From NCBI GenBank assembly GCA_021790305.1, contig JAJYED010000005.1:1-38097 (forward strand): a DNA stretch of 38,097 bases, written 5' to 3'. The notes beneath the pieces were generated by a model that saw only the letters and a program-made list of their open reading frames with translations, made no database searches and was not told the DNA's origin. This DNA comes from Microcaldota archaeon. GTDB lineage: Archaea > Micrarchaeota > Micrarchaeia > Micrarchaeales > CABMGC01. Positions 1 through 8,553 of the stretch are shown one piece after another (position 1 is the stretch's first letter; every line of letters begins with the position of its first letter). Both the position numbers and the translations under genes were made by a program.

Positions 1-2
1 TT

Positions 3-125
3 GACGAAGAGCATAATGAGCTTCTGAAGGAATTGATAAGAAGCGCAGAGCCTGACACGGATAACAACGCAGTAAAGTATGCACGTACAATAAAAGGCTA
101 CCTGAATTCAGATAATAAAGAGTAG
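3..125 (+). CDS. C-terminal fragment of a CDS entering from the left edge (hypothetical)
   Basis: Open frame from the window edge: ...DEEHNELLKELIRSAEPDTDNNAVKYARTIKGYLNSDNKE*; product not identifiable. Confidence 0.5.
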   Translation, partial: DEEHNELLKELIRSAEPDTDNNAVKYARTIKGYLNSDNKE

Positions 126-177
126 TCCATTTAAGGAATATGCTTTAATCTATTAGGAGTTATTTTAACGTGATATA

Positions 178-714
178 ATGGAGACAAAACAAAAGAGCAG
201 CGAGAGAAATACAGGAGCAGCGCATAAGGAATGGAATGAGAGAGTAGATACATTCAAGAATGCTGTGAGAGGCGCAGTGGTAGGAGCGGTTGTTGCAGTA
301 TCTGCAGCAGGATGCGCAACATACCAGCAGAATGGCCAGTTAGTTGGAGGAGTCCTGGGAGGAGTGATTGGAAGCCAGATAGGACAGGGAGAAGGAAGGG
401 CTGCAGCGACCATAATAGGTACGCTGGCAGGAGCTTATATAGGCGGTTCAATAGGCAGGAGCATGGACAGGCAGGACCAGATAAATGCATATGATGCAAT
501 AACTACCAACCCTGTAGGCAGGACGACTGTCTGGACAAACCCATATGGAAACAGGTATAGCGTAACCCCTACACAGCAGTATGTACCGCAGAATGGACAG
601 GCAGCTGGGCAGGTATGCAGAAGCTATGTCACGACAGGTTTCATAGGCGGGCAGGCGCAGACGATAAAAGGAGTTGCATGCAGACAGCCTGATGGCAGCT
701 GGAAGATAGAGTAG
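178..714 (+). CDS. Glycine-zipper, 17-kDa surface-antigen-like lipoprotein
   Basis: Glycine zipper LVGGVLGGVIGSQIGQGEGRAAATIIGTLAGAYIGGSIGRSMD; C-terminal YVTTGFIGGQAQTIKGVACRQPDGSWKIE typical of the 17-kDa antigen family; lipobox-like VSAAGC. Confidence 0.8.
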   Translation: METKQKSSERNTGAAHKEWNERVDTFKNAVRGAVVGAVVAVSAAGCATYQQNGQLVGGVLGGVIGSQIGQGEGRAAATIIGTLAGAYIGGSIGRSMDRQDQINAYDAITTNPVGRTTVWTNPYGNRYSVTPTQQYVPQNGQAAGQVCRSYVTTGFIGGQAQTIKGVACRQPDGSWKIE

Positions 715-871
715 ACAGTTCTGGGCAGATGCCAGGCATCTGCCCTCTCTTTTTATTAATTGAAGTAGCAGTCGGTAAATGATCCTGTATCTTACAATTA
801 CCAGTTTAGTCGTTTGTCGTTCACCAAAGAATCTTTATCAATGATAAGAACATTAAATTGTTTGTGATACG

Positions 872-1351
872 ATGAAAACAAAGACCATAGTTACTGACAT
901 TACTCCTGATAGACAGAAAACAGAGAGATTAAACACATTTAAAGAAGCTGTCAGAAAGGTGGCAGTAGTAGGAGCAGCATTGGCAGCTACCGCTTCGGTA
1001 TCAGGCTGTGTGCCATTTTATGGACAGGTAGGCATGGTTGGTGGATATACTGACGGGCAGATAGTTTATAGTGAAACAAATCCATACAGCTATTCGAATG
1101 GATGGTCATATAACTATGGAGGGGTGTTACCATATTATAATTCTGGAATAATACCTGGCTACGGATATAGCTACGAGTATACTGTACCTAACTATGGTTA
1201 TACCATACCTGATTATGATTATGGAGGAGGGATATTTGATTACGGATATAGAGCACCTGACTATGATTATAACAGAGGCTATGGAGATATGCCTGATAGA
1301 GATTATGGAGACAGGGATGGAGGCCGTATCTGGATGGGACACCGCAGATAA
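872..1351 (+). CDS. Tyr/Gly/Asp-rich putative lipoprotein sharing its leader with the upstream gene
   Basis: Leader TERLNTFKEAVRKVAVVGAALAATASVSGC followed by low-complexity YGY/PDYDY repeats. Confidence 0.7.
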   Translation: MKTKTIVTDITPDRQKTERLNTFKEAVRKVAVVGAALAATASVSGCVPFYGQVGMVGGYTDGQIVYSETNPYSYSNGWSYNYGGVLPYYNSGIIPGYGYSYEYTVPNYGYTIPDYDYGGGIFDYGYRAPDYDYNRGYGDMPDRDYGDRDGGRIWMGHRR

Positions 1352-1392
1352 GATTTAAGGAGCATACTGTATGGGCAAAAGATATTTGACTG

Positions 1393-2238
1393 ATGGTTAT
1401 GCATAAGGTATCTAATGCAACACAGGCAAAGCCGATAAATCAGATAGAGCTCCTGAAAACCGCTTCTGAAGATGCGCTTGCGTATTATAATAAGGCTGCC
1501 GGAACGCTCCATGCGGCACCTGAGATAATCCTGTTTAGCGACTTTAAAAAATCTTCAGAGATGGATAAGTCAGTATTAAATGGCATGGACAAGATAGGAG
1601 CATTAGGTACGTATATCTTCAACAAGATATACCTGGATGATCGCGAGCTGTGGCCTGAACCTAAAAAGGATAAGATCGATATAACAACAAGAAGCCTTAG
1701 CCATGAGCTTGTTCATCATATGAGGGATAGAAATGGGGCAAGAAACCATTTCCTTGCTAGGCTTTTCAACAAGAAGATTGGAACAGCGATCCGGACATTG
1801 GAGGAAGGGTGTGCAGTTTTCGTTGATGGAGTATACCAGTCAGGATCTGAAACGGATAGATCAAGGATAATAAGAGCAGTTTATCATGATCCTGGAATAT
1901 ATGCGCTGTCTATGCTTCCTCAGATCTATGATGCAGTAAAAGGAAAGGACAGAATGTCAATAGTCAGTTCAGGTGAATTTGATTATAAGAGAGTCTCAAG
2001 GATTGTTACTAACCATCCTGCAGATCAGGAGAATTATAGCTGGTTTTATACCACAGGAGCCAACCTTGCAGTGATTATATATGCTTCGAATGATTTTAAC
2101 ACCGCCAAGACGGTTAAGAAACTGCTTACCACCGATTATGATGGTCTGCTGGAAGAGATTAGACAATCAGTAAGGCCATGTGTCAGGGAAGCCATATACG
2201 ACCTGTTCCATGATATGGAAAAGGATAACATAGGATAA
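1393..2238 (+). CDS. Putative zinc metallopeptidase (gluzincin-like)
   Basis: HELVHHM (HExxH) and downstream EEGCAVFVDG as possible third ligand; 281 aa ORF. Confidence 0.65.
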   Translation: MVMHKVSNATQAKPINQIELLKTASEDALAYYNKAAGTLHAAPEIILFSDFKKSSEMDKSVLNGMDKIGALGTYIFNKIYLDDRELWPEPKKDKIDITTRSLSHELVHHMRDRNGARNHFLARLFNKKIGTAIRTLEEGCAVFVDGVYQSGSETDRSRIIRAVYHDPGIYALSMLPQIYDAVKGKDRMSIVSSGEFDYKRVSRIVTNHPADQENYSWFYTTGANLAVIIYASNDFNTAKTVKKLLTTDYDGLLEEIRQSVRPCVREAIYDLFHDMEKDNIG

Positions 2239-2720
2239 ACTAACATTATATTAGTATTTCTTATATATTATTAGTAATGATACAATGTGCGTTTGTTTGA
2301 GTTTAAAGAACATGTCGCTTCTACCTGGTTTTTATCTGATGTGAAGATAATCATCTCTTAAAACGCAATTCTGTGCAGAATTTGTCGTCGGAGATTTGGA
2401 CATGGTTCTTCCTTGTAAAATTAAAGCCTTTACAAGCCTGTTTACCAAAATTCCATATTATTGATAATTTTAATGCATCTTCCATAGATCTGGCATAAAA
2501 ATACAAGCACGAGGAAAAGCATTATTTTTATCCAGTTTTTTACAATAATACAGATGGCTTAACAGAAAGCCCTTGTTTTCCATAAATCTGAAATACATGA
2601 CTTAAAGCAGTTACTGATTTATACCAATATTTTGGAGATTTATTATTTTATACATATATACTGTTACAATTCAATAATATGGAAAGAAAATAGTCTGATC
2701 CACAGTAGGATGAGTAATTC

Positions 2721-2754
2721 TAACATCTATTTAGAATGGCTAAGATATTGCTAG
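2721..2754 (+). repeat. Degenerate intergenic repeat, copy 1
   Basis: TAACATCTATTTAGAATGGCTAAGATATTGCTAG. Confidence 0.6.
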
Positions 2755-3341
2755 TTTTTATCTAAATGCCTGTGTACTTTGATTAGAACCGTCTTATTAT
2801 CATCTTTTACATATGCAAAATGATGTCTCTTTAATTCCGGGTCCTGGTTAATCCTTTTTACAGATCTTGTCATGTGATCTATTCTGACTATCTGAGTCAG
2901 ATCATCAAAATCATCAGCACTTACCTTGAGGTATGCGGCCGTATCGCCTTCTTCGTATGGAAGATGGCAACCGAAAATCATATAGCTCTCGCCAGGAATA
3001 AGCAGTGCGCGTCTTTCTGAAGGGAGTTTGTTGAATTTAGCAGTATCGGCCATAGGTATGAAGGAACCGTCGTCCTTTATTCTGTGGGGTCCGTAACTTT
3101 CATGTAGGCCTTTTATAGATGCTCGCACGGCTACTTTCTCGTGCAATTCAAGGATAAAACCATGATTGAGATCCGTTTGGAGATAGTTGCCATATACATA
3201 CATTAATGCAATTTCTGCCGGAGTGGCTTCTCGGTATCCTTTTCTGATAGCGCCCTTCAGCTCCATGGGAGTTACTTTATCATCAGATATGAATACAGGC
3301 TTTATCTCTTTGGCATATTCTTGCATGAAGATTACCAACAT
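2751..3341 (-). CDS. Hypothetical protein
   Basis: Long ORF on minus strand, same direction as neighbouring genes; family not recognised. Confidence 0.55.
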   Translation of the reverse strand: MLVIFMQEYAKEIKPVFISDDKVTPMELKGAIRKGYREATPAEIALMYVYGNYLQTDLNHGFILELHEKVAVRASIKGLHESYGPHRIKDDGSFIPMADTAKFNKLPSERRALLIPGESYMIFGCHLPYEEGDTAAYLKVSADDFDDLTQIVRIDHMTRSVKRINQDPELKRHHFAYVKDDNKTVLIKVHRHLDKN

Positions 3342-3369
3342 TTATTTAGAATGGCTAGAATATTATTAG
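3336..3369 (+). repeat. Degenerate intergenic repeat, copy 2
   Basis: CAACATTTATTTAGAATGGCTAGAATATTATTAG; about 28/34 identical by eye to 2721..2754. Confidence 0.6.
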
Positions 3370-3371
3370 TA

Positions 3372-3983
3372 TTATACATACCTTCTTGCTGCGGATTTAA
3401 TAGTATTGATAAATGCCCTGGTCTTTGAGATAGGTTCTCTTTTTATTGCCGCTTCAAGATCCTCCCTTTTTGCAAGCGCTATGCTGATGTCATCAGGATG
3501 GAAGGGAGTAGTGCATACTATAAGACCTCTGTCAGGACTTGCGTCTATATATAAACTGCCAACCCCTCCGCATGCATGAAATGATCTCTCATGTGGTTCA
3601 AGCTCGTTGTAGAAAGTATACCTGTCTACCGGCCTGAATGTCCAGTTTACCTGTCTTTTCTTAGTAATATCCTCTCCGAGTATTTGAAAGTAGCCTTCGC
3701 TTTTTATACTCCTGCCTTGTATCGCAGTAACAGAGTGCTGGAAAAGATCCATTCTGAAATCGGGGTTGAGAAGGAAGGACATAGCGGCAAGCTTCATAGT
3801 CACATGCACATACCCTTCCGGTATCTCGAACTTTACAGGGGTCAGCCTTTGTGCCATAATCCTTTCGTATGAATCGCCTTCGAGGGCGTTGTCTCTTCTG
3901 AATCTCTTGAATGTTATCGGCACCTGTGATAAAGGATGCTGCGCTGCTTCTATTTGCTGCTCCATTCTTTGTATAGTCTGCAT
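3372..3983 (-). CDS. Hypothetical protein
   Basis: 203 aa ORF in a co-directional minus-strand run; family not recognised. Confidence 0.6.
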   Translation of the reverse strand: MQTIQRMEQQIEAAQHPLSQVPITFKRFRRDNALEGDSYERIMAQRLTPVKFEIPEGYVHVTMKLAAMSFLLNPDFRMDLFQHSVTAIQGRSIKSEGYFQILGEDITKKRQVNWTFRPVDRYTFYNELEPHERSFHACGGVGSLYIDASPDRGLIVCTTPFHPDDISIALAKREDLEAAIKREPISKTRAFINTIKSAARRYV

Positions 3984-4047
3984 ATCATCACTTTTTATTT
4001 TGAAATCAAAGCAAAATCATAGTGTTACTAATATATACTTAGAAATT

Positions 4048-4482
4048 CTAGTATAATGTTGGATTCCTCTTAAGAGAGATTAATAACTTCTCCTTTGCCT
4101 TATCCACATGGCCACATTCTGGATTGTATGATATTGAGTGCGCAGTTACTGAATATGAACGAATCTTGCATGTGTTTATATCGCGTGCACGCACACTGTT
4201 GGCAGATATGCTGCATGCTGAAACGTCAACTGCAGATATAGACCTGGCAGAGATATTTGCACCAGAATGCATGCTGCCTGTGACTGCTAGCTTGCTTACA
4301 TGTACATTCCCTGACACTCTTAGATTACCATTAACTTCTAAGTTGAATCTTGAACCACATGTGCCAGATATACTTCCTTCTACTACCACATTGCCCTGAT
4401 ACACTATGTCTTTTTCTAATACAAGATCGCCTTTTATTACAGTCTCTTGTACTTTCTTTTTGTCCGTGCCAATTATTTTCAT
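4048..4482 (-). CDS. Bactofilin/beta-solenoid-like protein
   Basis: VIKGDLVLEKDIVYQGNVVVEGSISG and repeated SISANSVRARDI-type short repeats; paralogous to the next gene. Confidence 0.6.
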   Translation of the reverse strand: MKIIGTDKKKVQETVIKGDLVLEKDIVYQGNVVVEGSISGTCGSRFNLEVNGNLRVSGNVHVSKLAVTGSMHSGANISARSISAVDVSACSISANSVRARDINTCKIRSYSVTAHSISYNPECGHVDKAKEKLLISLKRNPTLY

Positions 4483-4486
4483 ATAA

Positions 4487-5134
4487 TTAACCTCTTTTTT
4501 CCTTATAAATTATGTTTTTGATATCTATATCTTCATTTGATACGAATGGGCGAGGAGCATTTTCAGACTTCGGATAGGCATACCTGTACAATATCTCCTT
4601 GTGTGCATGGCATATCGTATCATAAAATATATCCTTTTCTGTTATTATGCTGTCCTTTGCCTCGGCATTCCTAATTTTTATATCGTTTACCGCTCTAGCA
4701 TAATCCACAATAAGGTCGTTTGCAGATATATCTGTCAGCGAAAAAAGAATGCGGGCAGTGATGTCTCCGTCTGCCTTTACTCTCTTGGCGCATATCTCAT
4801 CTGCAGAGATATTTGCTGATAATACATTATTGCAGTGCAGCTCCATTACTACAGATAGGTTATTGCAGCGAAGATTCCGCAAATCCATTGATCTTGCCCT
4901 TACATTCCCAGGCAGTTCAAGGTTTCTCAGCATTATCTCCTGTGCAGAAAGATCTCCGTCGAGGATAGTCAGGCCGTATCCTCTTCCTCTGTATCCAGTT
5001 ATATTTCCCTGTACCGTCACGCTTCCCGTATATCTGGTATTTCTATAAAGTACAAGATCACCTGGTATAACTACAGTACTTTTACTTTCCGCGCATATTG
5101 CGTCGTCTGCAGTACTGCTCTTCGAGAATATCAT
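4487..5134 (-). CDS. Bactofilin/beta-solenoid-like protein, paralogue of the adjacent ORF
   Basis: VIPGDLVLYRNTRYTGSVTVQGNITG matches the N-terminal block of 4048..4482; repeat-rich (ANISADEICAKRVKADGDI). Confidence 0.6.
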   Translation of the reverse strand: MIFSKSSTADDAICAESKSTVVIPGDLVLYRNTRYTGSVTVQGNITGYRGRGYGLTILDGDLSAQEIMLRNLELPGNVRARSMDLRNLRCNNLSVVMELHCNNVLSANISADEICAKRVKADGDITARILFSLTDISANDLIVDYARAVNDIKIRNAEAKDSIITEKDIFYDTICHAHKEILYRYAYPKSENAPRPFVSNEDIDIKNIIYKEKRG

Positions 5135-5149
5135 CTAACCAAGTATGTT

Positions 5150-5476
5150 TTATTGTCCTTCACCGCTGCCTCTCTTCCTGATAAACCCGTATAGACCGTG
5201 CCTGTGTACGAGAGTTGTAACGTTGACTACCTTTTCCAGTCTGAAACCAGTATCAGATCTTGCATCCATCTTTCCAAGACCGAATGTTGTTCTCGACTCT
5301 ACATCCAATGGTTCCATCCTAAGGGCCTTTGCAAAAGCATCTGCGAATGCACGGTTTCCGGCGTCTATGGCTTCATTTACCTGCTTCCTTATCTCCTTTC
5401 TCTCTTTTATCATTTCGACTAATTTCATATTTTTCATCTCTATAATTGTTAAATTCATAAAGTCGCCAAGACGCAT
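5150..5476 (-). CDS. Hypothetical protein
   Basis: 108 aa ORF, codirectional; no recognised family. Confidence 0.5.
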   Translation of the reverse strand: MRLGDFMNLTIIEMKNMKLVEMIKERKEIRKQVNEAIDAGNRAFADAFAKALRMEPLDVESRTTFGLGKMDARSDTGFRLEKVVNVTTLVHRHGLYGFIRKRGSGEGQ

Positions 5477-5609
5477 TTACTCTAGATAGTTGGATTTTGT
5501 CTGGTCGTCAGCTAATCAAAGAATGCATAAAGACTGATGGAAGAAGATAGGTTTTTGTGATATTTAAAAGTATCTAAGAGCATTCGTCTTACTGTAAAAA
5601 TTGCATGGA

Positions 5610-5804
5610 TTAGACAATTGCTTTTCTGAGGAAGGGCTTGTACATGCCTCCTCTTCTCAGGTCTGCCTGTTCTATGTCCTCCTTGTCTATGCGTTTTTCT
5701 GAAGAGAACCTGCCCTGCTGATCGAGAACAGTGACCATCTGGCCTTTTTGAATATCTACCTCTACCTGTTTACTCTCAGAGGTTATTTTTTTGATTACTT
5801 CCAT
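5610..5804 (-). CDS. Small hypothetical protein
   Basis: 64 aa ORF on its own in an otherwise empty interval. Confidence 0.4.
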   Translation of the reverse strand: MEVIKKITSESKQVEVDIQKGQMVTVLDQQGRFSSEKRIDKEDIEQADLRRGGMYKPFLRKAIV

Positions 5805-6043
5805 GAATACACGCTCAGTAGATGCAAAAAGCCATATTTAAATATTATTACCGCAACGTTTTTTGTCTAACTCGTTACAAGTATTATTATACATAATATG
5901 GACAAGATGTTCAGAGGGTTGGGAAGGTCATTACTAATCATGTTAGAGTTTCTGCCTTTACATCATAGGTATTGTCCTTATCCACTCCTTAGAGCATACA
6001 GATAATCTCTGTTTATATTTCTTTACTAATGAAAAGATGAAGC

Positions 6044-7270
6044 ATGGCTACACGCAAAGGGAATAAGAACAGGATATTCAAGTTCTATCTGCCTAAAGAT
6101 GCATGGATAATAACACTTACCTCTGCAATCTGGGGCATCGGCAGCTTCATGTACTCTCCCTTCCAGTCGATATTCTTCAAGGCGCTGGGAATGCCTCTAC
6201 TGTATATCGCAGTTATGGCAGCGATAAGCTCTGTTGTAACTGCAGTTGCACTTATCCTGGGAGGCTATCTTGCGGATGTGTTCGGCAGGAGAAAGGTCAT
6301 AGTCATATTCAGCACGATAGCAGCAGGGAGCGCCTTCCTATATCTCTTCATAAACAGCTGGCAGTTCATACTTATTCCAGTCATAATAGGATCGCTCTGC
6401 AGCATCTACACTCCTGCATTCAACTCCGTTCTGACAGAATCTATGAGACAGGATATGCGCCCTTCCGGATTTGCATCCTTTGCAATGCTCAACACCCTTC
6501 CTGCAGTATTTGCCCCAGTCATAGGAGGATTGCTGATGGTACACTACGGGGATATAAACGGGCTGAAGATAGCGTTCTTTGTAAGTGGTATACTAGGATT
6601 GACTGCGATGCTCTACCGCTCGATAAAGCTGGGTGAGACGTATAAGCCAAAGCCAAGGCTGAAGGAGCCCTTCCTCAAGAACTTCAGAGAGATGATAAAC
6701 GATTATGCACATACGATCAAAAAGGCAAACAGCGATGCCAAGAAACTTCTCTGGTATACTGTAACCTCGAGCATAGCCGCAAGCTTCACCACCATCTTCA
6801 TATCCATATATCTTGTAAAGCAGTTGAGCCTCTCTCCAATAACATATGGCCTGTTAAGCGGCATTACAGGACTTGCCACTGTAATCGTACTCATCCCTTC
6901 TGTGAGGATAATAAAGCGTGCAGGGCTGAAGAAGGCCACCATACTTGCAGCTCTCTTCTCTCCGCTCTCTATGTTCATCTTTGTATCGTCAAACGGAATG
7001 AATGATCTGCTTGCATGGAGCGTTACAGGTGGCGTCGGAGGCGCGATTGCGCAGCCTTCCATGTCCACACTGCAGGGAAATCTCTCTGAAAAGGAACAGC
7101 GCGGCAAGCTTATGGCTTTATTCAGCGTAATGCCGCTGATAGCTGCCTTCCCTGCACAGATATTCTCCGGGTACCTCTATGCAAATGTCTCATATATCTC
7201 TACATTCATGCTTGCCATACCTTTCTACATAATATCCGTACTGATACTCATGCGCCTGAACATAAAATGA
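6044..7270 (+). CDS. MFS transporter
   Basis: About 12 hydrophobic segments; MFS signature-like GGYLADVFGRRKVIVI. Confidence 0.85.
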   Translation: MATRKGNKNRIFKFYLPKDAWIITLTSAIWGIGSFMYSPFQSIFFKALGMPLLYIAVMAAISSVVTAVALILGGYLADVFGRRKVIVIFSTIAAGSAFLYLFINSWQFILIPVIIGSLCSIYTPAFNSVLTESMRQDMRPSGFASFAMLNTLPAVFAPVIGGLLMVHYGDINGLKIAFFVSGILGLTAMLYRSIKLGETYKPKPRLKEPFLKNFREMINDYAHTIKKANSDAKKLLWYTVTSSIAASFTTIFISIYLVKQLSLSPITYGLLSGITGLATVIVLIPSVRIIKRAGLKKATILAALFSPLSMFIFVSSNGMNDLLAWSVTGGVGGAIAQPSMSTLQGNLSEKEQRGKLMALFSVMPLIAAFPAQIFSGYLYANVSYISTFMLAIPFYIISVLILMRLNIK

Positions 7271-7329
7271 CTCAGTGGAATCTTCTGAAGATTATGCATG
7301 CTTTTAAATGTTGCTTTTGATATTAATCC

Positions 7330-8157
7330 ATGGCCAGCGTGATTAATGTCTTCAAAGAGAGCATAGATATTGCAAAGAAAAACTATCTGAAGCTCCTTGG
7401 ACTGTACCTGATTATTCTCATTATATTCACAGTACTGGAGGCTCTTGCTGTTCTTCTTACAGCAGGTGCCGCTCTCGGTGCAGTCTCTGGCATAAGCTCG
7501 CCTCTGACGTTTATCCCGTTGGTTCTTATTGTATTTATTGCAGCGATTCTGATAAGTCCAATATGGAATGGGATATATTATTCGCTTGCAATACAGGGAA
7601 TGAAAAAGAGCAGTAAGACAACCCTTGACAAGGCATTCGGAGATTCCAAAAAAGTTTATAGAAAAATGCTATGGACGTCAGTTATACAAACAGTAATAAT
7701 GGTAATAATATTGGGAATAATATTAACACCGGATATTCTTTATATACTATCGATCAGATCAGGCTCCAGTGCATTTTCGCATCCGTTGCTTTTTCTATCG
7801 ACTCTAGGCATAACAGCGCTCGTGTTTATCGTGGTTGCTTTCATATTGGGAGCTCTTTTCTTTGTCGCAGTGCCTCTCGCAATGCTTGACGGAAGCAGCG
7901 GAATTGGTGCCATAAGAAAAAGCTTCACGGTTGCAAGGAAGTATTTCTGGAGCGTAATGGGTTTGTTGATACTTTCAGGGATAGCATATGCAATCGTGTA
8001 TGCAATAACTGAGATCTTTACCTTAGGATTCTCTGTGGTAAATCCGACATTAGGGGAGGTGGTCTCACTCGTACTTACAGTACTTCTAGAATCTTTTATA
8101 GTCGGCATAGTGGGCTTTCTGCCCGTAATCTTCTACAAAAGATTTGTAAAATCCTGA
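7330..8157 (+). CDS. Polytopic membrane protein (DUF4013/GlpQ-membrane-domain-like)
   Basis: Multiple TM helices, 275 aa; upstream TTTTAAATG TATA-like sequence. Confidence 0.6.
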   Translation: MASVINVFKESIDIAKKNYLKLLGLYLIILIIFTVLEALAVLLTAGAALGAVSGISSPLTFIPLVLIVFIAAILISPIWNGIYYSLAIQGMKKSSKTTLDKAFGDSKKVYRKMLWTSVIQTVIMVIILGIILTPDILYILSIRSGSSAFSHPLLFLSTLGITALVFIVVAFILGALFFVAVPLAMLDGSSGIGAIRKSFTVARKYFWSVMGLLILSGIAYAIVYAITEIFTLGFSVVNPTLGEVVSLVLTVLLESFIVGIVGFLPVIFYKRFVKS

Positions 8158-8159
8158 GG

Positions 8160-8480
8160 TTATCTGTTATCTCCGCTGCCGGCTATCTTTCCCCTCTCCT
8201 GCCTGCTCTTCAGTTTCTCCAGATTGTGCAGTGCGACATCCTCAAAGTCTATGCCAAGCTCTGTTGAGAGTTGTGCGAGGTACCAGAGTATGTCTCCTAT
8301 CTCGCCTTTAAGGTCATCCCTGTCTATCTCCCTGTTGTCCCTCGCAATCTTCTTTATCTTGTTGAGGAGCTCTCCCACCTCCCCTGCCAGTCCTATTGAG
8401 GGGTAGAAGAATGCACCGTCAAGGTTCTTAGGATAAACTGCTGTTTTGTTGGCTTCGCGTTGATACTCTTCGAAATCCAT
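8160..8480 (-). CDS. MazG-type nucleotide pyrophosphohydrolase
   Basis: GLAGEVGELLNKIKK...LKGEIGDILWYLAQLSTELG, matching the MazG ExxE...ExxD pattern. Confidence 0.85.
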   Translation of the reverse strand: MDFEEYQREANKTAVYPKNLDGAFFYPSIGLAGEVGELLNKIKKIARDNREIDRDDLKGEIGDILWYLAQLSTELGIDFEDVALHNLEKLKSRQERGKIAGSGDNR

Positions 8481-8553
8481 TTGACCACTATCTTGCTTTT
8501 TGAGGAGAGATATTTATAAATATGCATAAAGAATATTTAGTGTCGAATTTTAG

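Noticed and set aside
7740-8108. Minus-strand 122 aa ORF
   Set aside because: Antisense to a well-supported membrane protein gene; composition consistent with a shadow ORF.
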